A DNA stretch of 64,000 bases from JAGXTF01 sp038317095 (GCA_038317095.1 JBBQBB010000007.1:1-64000), one strand, 5' to 3'. Numbered from the stretch's first letter, positions 41,401 to 46,160 are shown. The notes: generated by a model not told the origin, from the sequence alone. Translations and numbers: made by a program.

Positions 41401-43180
41401 AGTGAATGAAAATTCAGTGGCTCCTGCTAGCATTTCAGCTACTTCTAAAACGATTTGCAAAGGTCAATCTGCCACATTGCAAGTTGTTGGTGGATATCTA
41501 GGAACGGGTGCAAACTGGGTATGGTATAGAAATGGATGTGGTGGAGATATTATGGGAACAGGCAACACTCTTATTGTTATGCCTGACGACACCACAGATT
41601 ATTTTGTAAGGGCTCAAGGATATTGCCAAAATACAGTATGCAGGTCTGTGAGAATAAATGTAATTCCTACCCCACCTGTGCCTTTCAGTTTAACATCAAC
41701 GTATAACGAAGTTTGTGCAGGAACCTCCACAATCCTTTATGTGAAGGGGCCAAAACTTAAACCTGGTGAAGATTGGAAGTGGTATACCACCAATGGTGTA
41801 ACAACAACTTTTATAGGTACTGGTGACTCTATTATTATCAGCACTTCGACTTCTATCGATGTTTTTGTAAGGTCGGAGAATAGCTGTTTTGTGAGTGGCA
41901 GTCTTACCCAGCGAATAACGGTTTTGCCATACGGCGCTGGAACATGGGTAGGTATTAAATCTACGAGTTGGCATGATGCTGATAATTGGTGCAATGGAAT
42001 ACCAAACGCAGCAACCGATGTCACCATTCCTAACGGTACCAAATTTCAACCAGCGATTTATACAACAGGACTTTGTAGAAATTTAACCATAAATGCGGGT
42101 GCATTGCTAACAATTACTGCGAATGGCGGCTTAGAATTGTATGGCAGTTACTCGAATCAAGGCACAATGTCTTCCGCAGGTACAATAAAATTGAAAGCCA
42201 TTGGAAACGCAACAGGTGATGCAATTTCCACGCAAAACCTTGAATTAAATACAACGGGCCAATTTATCCTTAATGGAGATGTTGTTGTGAATGGAACTAT
42301 GCGCCTTGTGCAAGGAAATATTTTAACCGGTTCAAAAGCCGTCGTTGTTTCTAACAACGCAGCTTCAGCCGTTGTTGCTGATATTTCCAATCCCAACTAT
42401 ACACTTGGCTGGATTGCAGGAAATCTTCGTAGAAATATTCAGTCAGTAGACAGCGTATACCATTTTCCAGTTGGCACAGGTAGCGCATCGTACAACTTAG
42501 AATTGCATAACCACAATATTGTTGGAACAACAAGTTTACTAGCATACGTTGGATCTAAGGTTGGAATCGATGCAGGGTTGAAGGTTACCGAAAATGGAAC
42601 GGATTACTTTAAAGTGAATACTGGCGGTGTATGGTATTTAGAAGGAGACGATTCTATTCAATCTGGTAATTTTGATTTAAAACTCTGGTATCATAATCAA
42701 ACATCCTTTGTAACAGGTATGGTTGACAATAGTTTCTCTATCCTTCGCCGCCCATTGCCGAGTATAGATGCCGCGGAATGGAAATTGCCTAGAACTGGCA
42801 GCCAATACGTTGCTGGCACAGTAGCAAGCGGATTTGTCGTTAGAAATAAAGTAACCAACTTTGGACAATACGGAATCGGTCAAACATTCTATGGTGTAGG
42901 TGCTAAGTCTTTCGTTAAGAATGGCAGTGCATTTGTAAATCCGAATCCATTTAACAACAGACTTCAAGTGGGAATTGAACTCATTTCTCCTGTGAAAGTA
43001 ACAATTAAATTATTAGACTTAACAGGGCGTGTTGTTGTAGAAAAAGAATTGGGGATGTTGAATGGAAATCAGAATATTCAACTCCAAACAGAACAACTTT
43101 CCGAAGGGATTTATACCATCTTGATCTCTGGCAACGGATACAATTTGTTTACTGAAAAACTCATAAGAATAAATAAGTAA
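23450..43180 (+). CDS. giant T9SS-secreted beta-helix / Ig-repeat surface protein
   Basis: A single frame of 6576 residues. Residues 1-26 are a signal peptide (cleavage after ASA). There is an N-terminal strand-rich region to about 290. Four right-handed beta-helix blocks follow at about 291-1127, 1288-2071, 2237-3011 and 3167-3966; each ends in a PDIGAFEG-like phrase. Between them are about 150-residue domains like the N-terminal domain of BNR neuraminidases (about 1132-1284, 2081-2234, 3017-3164). A single I-set-like domain (3969-4051) leads to about 24 four-Cys Ig-like modules (4052-6161), a domain starting GTWVGIKSTSWHDADNWCNG, and a type A T9SS sorting domain from about 6488. The size and build suggest an adhesin or surface fibre like SprB of gliding flavobacteria in scale, though not in domains. 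No enzyme motif was seen. Confidence 0.93.
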   Translation: MNRNYNSFKVCALVTLLSFSILTASAQPGVIRTQLVSGTSTDYSLAAKGNFLQYTAQASSSAAVGRTWSIGTGSAGSPSFTTNWRPVSGSGTQILIPGFNQFITPAAGSPPTYGSATYNASSGGTDGTLPAITSGRYYTFNVSKKSTSGTPVNENMAVLETNFNPVSISSVNRAASTIFTNSAALITITTGATPAVGENFYLRYSTSSTFATSTVVQFKMTGAAGEAAIPCLTGTVYYYVYSSNLSLAQINAAVTSFGQDAHDMVTLNLDNNSGSNYNYSVTSGTNFTGFYAVPSTCYATIASFVSALNSGTVTGGVTLLVQAGYTETATAGGISLTKSGTSTNKIVFRKIGVGANPILSAGAGSQASNLSTTALDAIFKISGGDYITIDGIDLRESAGNTTSTTQAEYGYLIGSVAVTDGAQYDTIRNCKITLNKTNASTGGATGIWMGQHYVGSFTAITAVSVAGVNQYCAFIADTVENVTVGIGILGSTTTTYYGTGNNASNCTIRNFGGGTTTQASGIISQYQIVQTFNNNRIANMENGGISATGILYGIYPFNNLLATSVVSMNNNIVLLDNNSVSTTFGLYNTTTTNGISNFNNNTIYFTLRSTGAGYGVYVTGTTSKAYITNNTFGVRQMSTGAVYGFFNAGVTGLLRIAGNTITGCDFRTATNGTVSGINYFIYNASILVIGDTITNNLIYNNSFYSTGTTYFIFNSASTVSGILVQGNQIYNNVNPTSGAWYYYYNVSSSTSGNSAVLNNVIRDNKSLGQMYGIYESTAAGHNRLIQYNKFYGNRCNSVMYAIYSVSGSTALHSHNEIYNDTCNSTFWGIYGFSNSTTAGTYWNAYKNTIRNIVNFSTTTYGIYLASTTLVANIHRNKISDLFSLSSFTGTSPIVAAIWAASGNTVNINNNVIGRLYASLGGTTVGGTTPSASYGYPLVGIYITGATACNVYYNTIYLDNTTSSAFAASTAGIWMNASSVFNVETRNNIIINNSSPTGSNVFPYVGRSVAIARNTTSGTNPLSLWSTASNNNILYAGNPSNNNALYYDFNGFYNTWCQYTTQVTPRDSNSYMESTPFVSLSSSSADFLRPSSATPSFAENRAVAISGYDYDFDSTFRNSVTPDIGAFEGSFVNQSLTTGVTTTVTHPFPSTGPGGTNQVILQIKINTGFQRTCPSNLTKMVFNTLGTTAVADISKALVYFTGTTPTINIASATLLSNVTSPSGRFTVNTTQPLAFGDNYIWLLYDVNCGVSTSNVLDASLDTVVTSWGTSTPGSPSGNMAILAPLSGSYTIPSATFPTLAAAINAFDNRGLSGAVTFNVSAGYSETAPPTGGGFLIRANSACANYTTTTNTLKIQRSGAGANPILYANVGTNSPISSRAGIPLDGIVTISGIDYTTFDGIDLVDNNTDAFKAAEYGFGLFKRAANNGVKGITIRNSSITLNVDNKQDGSTYFAGGAKGIYMGPVPYDSMLNLYTVIDTNGTNSFNRFDNLTIKNVAGGGVYLFGFAAATPFTFMDRNNVVNNCRITNFGGNMGSTVYGIFTTNQTGNHTISNNTLVNNDGTHTDAFNPLGGIVIFASPNSNLIISSNKLTLRKKPSSGLFYGIFYNPTGTSNVVVKNNILRDFFQPYHSLNTNLFYGIFQNTATTGLYDSVFNNQMRNFSLGMSSTVYGFNHTNSSNISYFANNVIDTFILTHPLSATIAFLYQNSGGPPSNSKDYCINNTFRNIRSYSLLSGRPIYGFYNLVNTNADVFIQNNTIEKLVTGGLVYCIFSNTGDSSYISNNTIKNDTSLSNSIYGIYLGGGNRKFIYNNAISGLTSSPLAISFATVAGIYDVSSTPMVIYNNRIADIATYFTTGNAYGLYTPGGSKSIYNNAIFNILGPNLGAADPGLTGYNIYGIQLLGNSVGFTNQIYNNTITLNQSTTPPANFASAGLWVARNAIADLKNNIIINKSVPGSTGKTIAFTRATKFKPTHSLTANKNIFFTPTGTGYAAYRDSNANVTSICAFIDTMTLGRESGSKFEDVVFQSTSIASAVFLKPTTTDATSASNGGISIPLVTADIVAISRSASTPDIGAYEDAFTAPSTGSATVVLTQATSTPKTGEPDAKVLRAKITPTTSTGSTITQFSLNTASTTSASRDIGKARMYFTNLDSNLNLLTAKKFGTDVVTPSGSYSISGNEILSCQKDYYFWLVYDIPCAALSSDVLDASCSQVSYSGGTITPGTTNPSGTQAINAPVALSGLYPIPSVFPTLDSAIKTLNFRGLTGGVTFSIASSYTESAPTNGYLMDITGCSANTSSGNRVTIKSAGGGMPIIYAQTNGNATPFTNATGSRLDGIFTINGTDFITFDSLDVRDTNILSNRPMEYAFGLFKKSPGNGTRNIIIRNCKITSMRLNGASGTANSLFLVGSKAIYLSPASYLDVANEFIPSDTFGVNSYNWFYGNDIRGYSNGIHLEGYNLSALYNDKSNKIGGYASKHGNSITNYGGNTASSNFGVYADDQTNLIVAGNTIDNAANGVPNSTQTYGFAIDNAVNAHTTVDNNIFRIRTNATAGGRIAIAVLNIDGSINRVRNNVVRGGRNLNVSNTGNNYGIWLSNLHARDTVSGNKVLLDTSDGNGQIMGINYGTVTPWNYIANNTVDTIISTSASFTNILAGIYHSSGLTGDGKTVIENNSIRNLKTINAGSIYGVFVTGTSVSPDVTVRNNSIGKRFKPVASGTNYGMYIQNYDTCIINNNLIEDDSISLQSFGMYVVSNNYTRIFNNRIRNVYSNGSTSAGLYAVSNIASDVFNNSISGIINNGSGSPVYGLLMSQTGLGIHNVYNNVIGNVSAPLFPSSLAVYGVYLAGSVTNTFNFYHNTIHLRSIPATTPYGTAALFTIPGAIVNLRNNIFSNLSGFAGTGLTAAHYRNSNALSSLSNTSNNNLYYAGVPSANNVLYFDGLNVRQTLCDMITFMTPRESFSQTDSVGFNSVRDTGNGTSYLRIRPSVASNVESSGAGIALVSKDLDGHTRNATKPDLGADEGTFTASASGSPTITVVQNRADAPKVANNNILRIQVNVTGAKPLVITRFVFNTAGSTTVAPITRAKVSITAADTNFKTSPMFGDSVANPNGRFVVNGVGTACAGSSNYFWLNYNIACNASTGDSIDARLDSITINGVTIAVTGGNPAGKRSIVGPLNGSYTIPGSFTSVLNAINALNTRGVSGNVVFNVGTGLVERAPSNQGFLILNQNTCGDTTNANRTVIFKKNGSGANPLLLGGSGGTALPSTTGRSLDGILTIAGTDYITFDGFDFTDTNNYNPATMEYGIGLFKLSGSNGTRNITIRNCNINLKRINSNNSSANFGIGNTGIVIVPTAYGDLGTQINTTDSMGSNSYNTFVNNTIRGVNIGIRGQGFSSAAPYLFYDRGNNFGLRGQGNIITNFGNNTLSSNSYGIQFSNNSNINVAGNYISNLENGGVRTIYAMYGIFGSGGVDNNVNISDNTVIIKAGAVSNTFYGVFSSNSGLGNLIIRRNKIQRFACQRGFSSSFYGVYIASAKTNVFVDSNLINNDTVFTTAQFSAIYNANSSYTNLTFRGNTVRDIFRLGSGSASSVTTYVLYNTGTSINLSCLVEGNVIKNIVLDSAGGSVYGYYNFGSAGGTTAVSTSNNIIDSIRFTGNQPLSQTIWGIYEQNGGFPKKNVNRNRISNLIPSSGNAFICTVYGMQVGYADVNKDDSICFNTIYNLYGNSFTTSASIIYGINIATSANWRVFGNKISNLINPGAHTSTNIYGIFSSSADTTFYANNVIANLSNTAANVSLNAGVGIFNSSGFGVFDHNTIFLKNASSGTNFGNTGIYINASYNQILRNNLVINRSTVSGSGYVAAIYRPGTSTTSFYNSASGNNAYFVGTGSGRSLFYDGTNNYTAFPFSAYSGAEGSSFQHWTKFRDSLNVLNANFLHIDTTSAYNCTLNGAGRATTNPAILRDIDNQFRVVSRPDVGADEFKEPSAITQNPVSMNVCPGSTVGFRGKASPSGNFQWQKNNVAISGATSDTLTLSSVTTSDTGNFRLMVVGCNNADTTYTSIARLNVGTASTAASSITASRDSVCRNTTTTLTVNGGSLGIGANWNWFRGGCGYGTGKTFIGTGSSITVTIAARDSFFVRAKGICDSTGCVKKIINLRDTSLPASSISGATTMNLGQTNNLSAVGGSLGYLSNWKWYSGSCGGTLLNSGSNPFGYKPTTSGSKTIFVRAEGSCNTTICRSINITVYDTSIAPTGINGTNPICLGQSTTLSVVGGTLGSSAVWKWYTASCGGAAAGTGNSIVVSPSAAGTFNYYVRAEGLSGNTACATIALVVRDSSKPATSINVSASTICQGQSSTLTVTGGSLGTSANWKWYLGGCASGSSIGSGTSVTVSPTSSGTFNYFVRAEGTCNNSVCVNTTITVRDSSLPATSITGTTIICLGGSSTMNISGGTLGNGASWKWYLSGCASGSSLATGASFIASPAAAGTYTYYARAEGTCNNTVCKSLVITVRDSSKPASSINVSASTICQGQSSTLTVSGGSLGTGANWKWYLGGCASGSSIGSGTSVTVSPTSSGTFNYFVRAEGTCNNSVCANRTITVRDSSLPATSITGTSTICLGGSSTMNINGGTLGNGASWKWYLGGCASGSSIGTGNSFAATPNTAGTYSYFARAEGACNSTICRSFVLTVRDSSKAASSISASKDSICRNSNGTLTATGGNLGTGANWRWYTTSCGVGLLGSGASITITPAAQTTYFLRAEGTCNTTTCISKVINIKDTSVAPTAITATNDSGCVGVSTTLSITGGTLGKGAKWNWYSGSCGGTYVGTGTSITFNISGSNTYFVRAEGDCGNSACISKLIKLRTTSSPATSVTASQTNICIRTSVNLGLTGGSLGTGGSWKWYSGTCGGTSLGTGTTLTVNPTGTTTYFLRAEDACGNTTCTSQTITVRDSSVPATSISGSGTLCVGQTATLSVSGGTLGTSASWKWFTGSCGGTPAGSGTSLSLNTASASTVTYFLRAEGTCNNTICRSLLVTTRDTSAPASSITGTSTICLGQSTTFGISGGSLGTSASWKWYSSSCGTGLVATANSITVSPTTAGTYTYYLRAEGACNNTICRTVTLTVRDSSKPATSISGTSTLCVGQTASLSVSGGSLGTAASWKWYTGSCGGTPVGSSTSLSLNTASSSIVTYYLRAEGTCNNTVCQSLVVTTRDTSKPASSITGTSTICLGQSTTFGISGGSLGTSASWKWYTGGCGTGLLATANSITVSPNTAGTYSYFARAEGACNNTICRTVTLTVRDTSKPATSISGTSTLCVGQTASLSVSGGSLGTGASWKWFTGSCGGTPAGSGTSLSLNTASSSNVTYFLRAEGTCNNTLCQSLVVTIRDTSRPATTITGTNNICLGKSTTFGISGGSLGTGASWKWYTSGCGTGLLATANSITVSPTTAGTYVYYLRAEGACNNTLCRSVTLTVQDSSKPASSVLGTTTLCVGQTTTLSVSGGSLGTGAVWKWYKNACGGTSIGSGASLALAATASGTTSYFVRAEGSCNSTLCASTTVTIRDTSIAPVSISGATNFCLGKTSTLTINGGSLGFGASWKWYSGSCGGTFISSGTSLTVSPASPGTYSYFIRAEGTCNNTICRSVILTVNDTSKPAISIIAPDTVCRGKVITMKRNGGSAGFGASWTWFLGGCGGTGTAPVGYGDSLKLGMASIPGVYNYYLSTVGGCNATSCIGKKIVIVDTSIRPTNFGPNPDVCLGKTVTLQFYDGVLGYKGKWNWYSGSCGGTLVGSGRSINVTPKSAGTFDYYVRAEGGCNTTLCSKVSFNIKDTSKPAAFITGPDTVCLGIQKIVFKRVGGSLSAGAAWLWHRDGAPCGGSSSAPAGTGDSIIASSGVISLGTHYFYLRGSGGCNVTACISKRIVIVDTSSTPSLISATFKTICVGQSTTLRVEDGNTGYKANWKWYTGSCGGTLVGTGITLTVSPPFSGLFTYYVRAEGGCNTTKCAVVSVQVNENSVAPASISATSKTICKGQSATLQVVGGYLGTGANWVWYRNGCGGDIMGTGNTLIVMPDDTTDYFVRAQGYCQNTVCRSVRINVIPTPPVPFSLTSTYNEVCAGTSTILYVKGPKLKPGEDWKWYTTNGVTTTFIGTGDSIIISTSTSIDVFVRSENSCFVSGSLTQRITVLPYGAGTWVGIKSTSWHDADNWCNGIPNAATDVTIPNGTKFQPAIYTTGLCRNLTINAGALLTITANGGLELYGSYSNQGTMSSAGTIKLKAIGNATGDAISTQNLELNTTGQFILNGDVVVNGTMRLVQGNILTGSKAVVVSNNAASAVVADISNPNYTLGWIAGNLRRNIQSVDSVYHFPVGTGSASYNLELHNHNIVGTTSLLAYVGSKVGIDAGLKVTENGTDYFKVNTGGVWYLEGDDSIQSGNFDLKLWYHNQTSFVTGMVDNSFSILRRPLPSIDAAEWKLPRTGSQYVAGTVASGFVVRNKVTNFGQYGIGQTFYGVGAKSFVKNGSAFVNPNPFNNRLQVGIELISPVKVTIKLLDLTGRVVVEKELGMLNGNQNIQLQTEQLSEGIYTILISGNGYNLFTEKLIRINK
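24320..35345 (+). repeat. four beta-helix blocks with linker domains (protein-level repeat)
   Basis: Each block opens with a Y-T-I-P-S-like strand and a phrase such as LAAAINAFDNRGLSGAVTFN, then a 'GANPI' turn, a TFDGIDL strand, and many NNT/NNI coils. It ends in PDIGAFEG, PDIGAYED, PDLGADEG or PDVGADEF near 26815, 29655, 32465 and 35330. The blocks are clearly related as proteins, but the DNA has diverged, so the duplications are old. Confidence 0.8.
36425..37486 (+). repeat. 531-bp direct duplication of a two-module unit
   Basis: 36425-36955 is repeated at 36956-37486 with a period of exactly 531 bp (177 codons, two Ig modules). I counted about 12 differences in the first 360 bp, with one identical run of well over 100 bp. 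This is the youngest duplication visible in the gene. Confidence 0.88.
38261..39826 (+). repeat. three copies of a 522-bp two-module unit
   Basis: 38261-38782, 38783-39304 and 39305-39826 are direct repeats with a period of exactly 522 bp (174 codons). Each holds one module of the CVGQT type followed by one of the CLGQSTTFGISGG type. An A-B alternation shows that the unit copied was a pair. Confidence 0.88.
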
Positions 43181-43200
43181 ACAAACAAATTATCATATAA

Positions 43201-43229
43201 AAAAAGGGAGCAATTTGCTCCCTTTTTTT
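43201..43229. terminator. strong bidirectional terminator
   Basis: AAAAAGGGAGCAA and TTGCTCCCTTTTT form a near-perfect stem with a tiny loop, with A runs on one side and T runs on the other. It separates the giant gene from the convergent leuS gene. Confidence 0.9.
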
Positions 43230-43260
43230 ATATGATTGAAGGCTTTATTAATTTGTTGTT

Positions 43261-46134
43261 TTACACAACCACATTTACTATCCTACCTTTTACAACAATC
43301 ATTTTCTTCAAGGGTTTGCCTTCCATCCATTTGACAACGGTTTTGTCGGCAAGCACGGCTTTTTCAATATCTACTGTTTCCATATCTAAAGCAAATTCTA
43401 TTTGGGTGCGGGTTTTGCCGTTAATAGAAATGGGGTAAGAAAATGAATTTTCGATGAGGTATTTTTCATCAAATAAGGGCCATGTTACGAGATGAATGGA
43501 GGTTTTTTCCTCAACCCCGACCCCACTCCATGAATGGCGAGGGGAGAAGTTTTCGTTTGAGTTGGGTGAACTTCCTAATTTGTCCCACAATTCTTCTGTA
43601 ATATGGGGTGCAAAAGGTGCCAATAAAATTAAAATTGGTTCTAGTATTTCGCGTTTATGGCATTTTAATTGGCCGAGTTCATTTACTGCGACCATAAAGG
43701 CAGATACGCTTGTATTGAAACTCATGTTTTCAATATCTTGAGTAACTTTTTTAATCGTTTTGTGCAGTATTTTTAATTCTTCTGGCATGGCTTTTTCGTC
43801 ATTTACAGACCATACTTCATTTTCATAAAACAAACGCCAAAATTTTCCCAAAAAGCGACTCACACCTTCAATGCCATTTGTATTCCATGGCTTGCTGTCG
43901 GTAAGCGGACCAAGAAACATTTCGTAGAGGCGGAGGGCGTCTGCACCGTATTGAATGCAAACATCATCGGGGTTAACAACATTGCCCCAACGTTTGCTCA
44001 TTTTTTGTCCATCTTCGCCGCCAATCATCCCCTGATTTACCAATTTTTTAAATGGTTCATCAAAATTTAAATAGCCCAAATCAAATAAAAATTTGGTCCA
44101 AAATCGGCTGTATAACAAATGCCCTGTGGCGTGCTCGCTACCGCCTACATAAAGGTCCACTTGTTTCCAATAATCCAACGATTCTTTGCTGGCAAATGCA
44201 TTGGAATTGTTAGGGTCCATATAACGGAGAAAATACCAGCTGCTGCCTGCCCAGCCTGGCATGGTGTCTGTTTCGCGACGGCCTGGTTTTCCTGAATCTT
44301 TTTTGTTAATTGGGACGTTTTTTTTCTCACCCCGCACCTGCTGCGAACCAGGCAGGCTTTCCCCTCTATCCATGAATGGCGAGGGAGAAAGTTCCACCTC
44401 ATCTAAATCTACATTCACCCATTCAATCACCGCTGCCAGCGGACTTTCTCCAGTGCCTGTGGGTTTGTAGCTTTCCACCTTGGGCAGTTCCACGGGTAAA
44501 TTTTCATCCAAAAATGGAACTCCATTTTCATCATAAATAATAGGAAAGGGTTCTCCCCAATAACGTTGTCTACCAAAACCCGCTTCGCGCAATTTGTAAT
44601 TTATTTTTTTACTGCCAATGCCCAATTTTTCTACTTCTTCTATGGCGCGTTTTACTGCTAATTTAACGGTTAATCCATTTAAAAAATCGCTATTAAAACA
44701 AACACCCTCTTTGGCAGAAAATGCCTCAGTTAGAGGTTCAATAATTGCTGCATTTTCGGGTTTAATTACAGGAATGATGGGTAAATCAAATGCTTTGGCA
44801 AATTCGAAATCGCGTTCGTCGTGGGCGGGAACGGCCATAATGGCGCCAGTTCCATACCCTGCTAGCACGTAGTCACTCACCCACACAGGTATGGGTTTTT
44901 TTGTAAACGGATTGATGCAAAACGAACCCGTAAAAACACCTGTTTTTTTGGTGTCTGCCATGCGGTCAATTTCGCTGCGGTTTTTTGCCGCCTTTGCATA
45001 TTCCGTTACACTTTCTTTTTGGGTTTCGCTGCACAATTCAGAAAGACCCTCATATTCGGGAGCCAGCACCATAAATGTAGCTCCAAAAATCGTATCAGGT
45101 CGTGTGGTAAATATTTCGATAAAACTGGATATTTTTGTCGCATTCAAGTTTTTTTCCTCACCCCTGACCTCTATCCATGGATGGTGAGGGGGAACGTTTT
45201 CGTTTAATTCTGATGATGTTTCATCATCTTCAAATACATTCTCAATAAATGCGGAAGGTGAGAGTTTAAACTGTATTTCAGCCCCGTCACTTCGGCCTAT
45301 CCAATTTCTTTGTATTTCTTTGATACTATCACTCCAGTCTATTGTATTTAATCCGTCTATCAATCTGTCGGCATAGGTTGTTATGCGCAGCGCCCATTGT
45401 TTCATTTTTTTGCGAATCACAGGGTAACCGCCGCGTTCACTTACTCCATTTACTACCTCTTCGTTGGCTAAAACTGTTCCCATTTCTTCGCACCAGTTTA
45501 CCGTTGTTTCGTTTACAAAAGCAAGTCGATAATTGTTTAATATTTCATTTTTTTCGCTGGAATTATAATTTTCCCAATCTTGAGGATCGAATTGCAATTC
45601 GACAGTACAAGCCGCATTTATGTCTGTGTTCCCTTGGGTTTCAAAGTGCAAAATTAATTCAGAAAGCGGCCTGGCTTTTTTGGCATTTTTATCGTACCAA
45701 TGTGTAAAAAACAATCCAAAAATCCACTGTGTCCATTTATAATAACTAGGATCGCTGGTGCGCACTTCCCGGCTCCAATCGTAGCTAAAACCCATAATAT
45801 CCAATTGGCGACGAAAGGTGGCAATGTTGTTTTCGGTAGTAACTGCAGGGTGCTGCCCTGTTTGAATTGCATATTGCTCTGCTGGCAAGCCAAATGCATC
45901 ATAACCCATTGGGTGTAAAACATTATGGCCTGTTAATCTTTTGTATCTGCTAACAATATCACTTGCAATATATCCCAATGGATGTCCCACATGCAGGCCT
46001 GCGCCGCTGGGATATGGAAACATGTCCAATGCATAAAACTTGGGTTTTGATGGATCGTTTTCCACCTTATACAGGCTGGTATCAGCCCATTTTTTCTGCC
46101 ATTTCCTCTCAATTTCGTTAAATTCGTATTTCAC
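43261..46134 (-). CDS. leuS: leucyl-tRNA synthetase carrying three in-frame repeat insertions
   Basis: Charges tRNA-Leu with leucine. Of the 957 residues, the class I motifs are GLHVGHPLGY (HIGH) and DGQKMSKRWGN (KMSKS). The CP1 editing domain has FTTRPDTIFGATFMVLAPE, and the catalytic domain ETDTMPGWAGSSWYFLRYMDP. Three stretches do not fit the family: residues about 310-330 in the editing domain, 580-606 just before the GKPGRRETDTM block, and 860-879 before the final SIHLVTW strand of the anticodon domain. All three are coded by copies of one DNA repeat. They lie where homologues have short loops, so the enzyme is probably active. The gene is divergent from obg; a TATTTTCG box lies 18 bp upstream. 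Confidence 0.96.
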   Translation of the reverse strand: MKYEFNEIERKWQKKWADTSLYKVENDPSKPKFYALDMFPYPSGAGLHVGHPLGYIASDIVSRYKRLTGHNVLHPMGYDAFGLPAEQYAIQTGQHPAVTTENNIATFRRQLDIMGFSYDWSREVRTSDPSYYKWTQWIFGLFFTHWYDKNAKKARPLSELILHFETQGNTDINAACTVELQFDPQDWENYNSSEKNEILNNYRLAFVNETTVNWCEEMGTVLANEEVVNGVSERGGYPVIRKKMKQWALRITTYADRLIDGLNTIDWSDSIKEIQRNWIGRSDGAEIQFKLSPSAFIENVFEDDETSSELNENVPPHHPWIEVRGEEKNLNATKISSFIEIFTTRPDTIFGATFMVLAPEYEGLSELCSETQKESVTEYAKAAKNRSEIDRMADTKKTGVFTGSFCINPFTKKPIPVWVSDYVLAGYGTGAIMAVPAHDERDFEFAKAFDLPIIPVIKPENAAIIEPLTEAFSAKEGVCFNSDFLNGLTVKLAVKRAIEEVEKLGIGSKKINYKLREAGFGRQRYWGEPFPIIYDENGVPFLDENLPVELPKVESYKPTGTGESPLAAVIEWVNVDLDEVELSPSPFMDRGESLPGSQQVRGEKKNVPINKKDSGKPGRRETDTMPGWAGSSWYFLRYMDPNNSNAFASKESLDYWKQVDLYVGGSEHATGHLLYSRFWTKFLFDLGYLNFDEPFKKLVNQGMIGGEDGQKMSKRWGNVVNPDDVCIQYGADALRLYEMFLGPLTDSKPWNTNGIEGVSRFLGKFWRLFYENEVWSVNDEKAMPEELKILHKTIKKVTQDIENMSFNTSVSAFMVAVNELGQLKCHKREILEPILILLAPFAPHITEELWDKLGSSPNSNENFSPRHSWSGVGVEEKTSIHLVTWPLFDEKYLIENSFSYPISINGKTRTQIEFALDMETVDIEKAVLADKTVVKWMEGKPLKKMIVVKGRIVNVVV
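43503..43558 (-). repeat. palindromic repeat inside leuS, copy A
   Basis: 56 bp, in frame in leuS, coding NENFSPRHSWSGVGVEEK. The core CCATGAATGG is flanked by CCCC and GGGG arms. It matches copy C without gaps at 46 of 56 positions by hand count. Confidence 0.85.
44320..44393 (-). repeat. palindromic repeat inside leuS, copy B (with extra hairpin)
   Basis: 74 bp, in frame overall. The right half (44363-44393) matches copy C at 27 of 31 positions, and the left half (44320-44339) is also alike. About 26 bp are added in the middle, with their own small inverted repeat CCTGC (44337-44341) and GCAGG (44352-44356). The right half is read in another frame than in copies A and C, and the extra bases restore the frame, so the protein gets SPSPFMDRGE and then the shared VRGEKK end. 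Confidence 0.8.
45150..45205 (-). repeat. palindromic repeat inside leuS, copy C
   Basis: 56 bp coding NENVPPHHPWIEVRGEEK in the editing domain of LeuRS. It holds the perfect palindrome ATCCATGGAT and outer arms CCTCACC (45156-45162) and GGTGAGG (45183-45189). Confidence 0.85.
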
Positions 46135-46152
46135 AATCGGTTAAATAAACCG

Positions 46153-46160
46153 CGAAAATA
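46153..46160 (-). promoter_or_regulatory. candidate -7 box of leuS
   Basis: Reads TATTTTCG on the minus strand, one base from TAnnTTTG, 18 bp before the ATG at 46134. Confidence 0.4.

Larger units (their letters stand above)
35605..41930 (+). repeat. about 24 tandem Ig-like modules of about 88 codons
   Basis: Each module has the order ICxGQ, then STTLSVSGGSLG, WKWYxGxCGG, a Ser/Thr-rich strand, YxxRAEGxCNNTxC and TVRDTSxPATS. Most carry four Cys at constant places. The outer modules (first three and last six) are more diverged than the middle ones, which are near copies of each other. Confidence 0.9.

Noticed and set aside
35605..41930. Tandem repeats considered as a CRISPR-like or satellite array
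   Set aside because: Units of about 265 bp keep the reading frame and code for folded modules; there are no short identical repeats with unique spacers.
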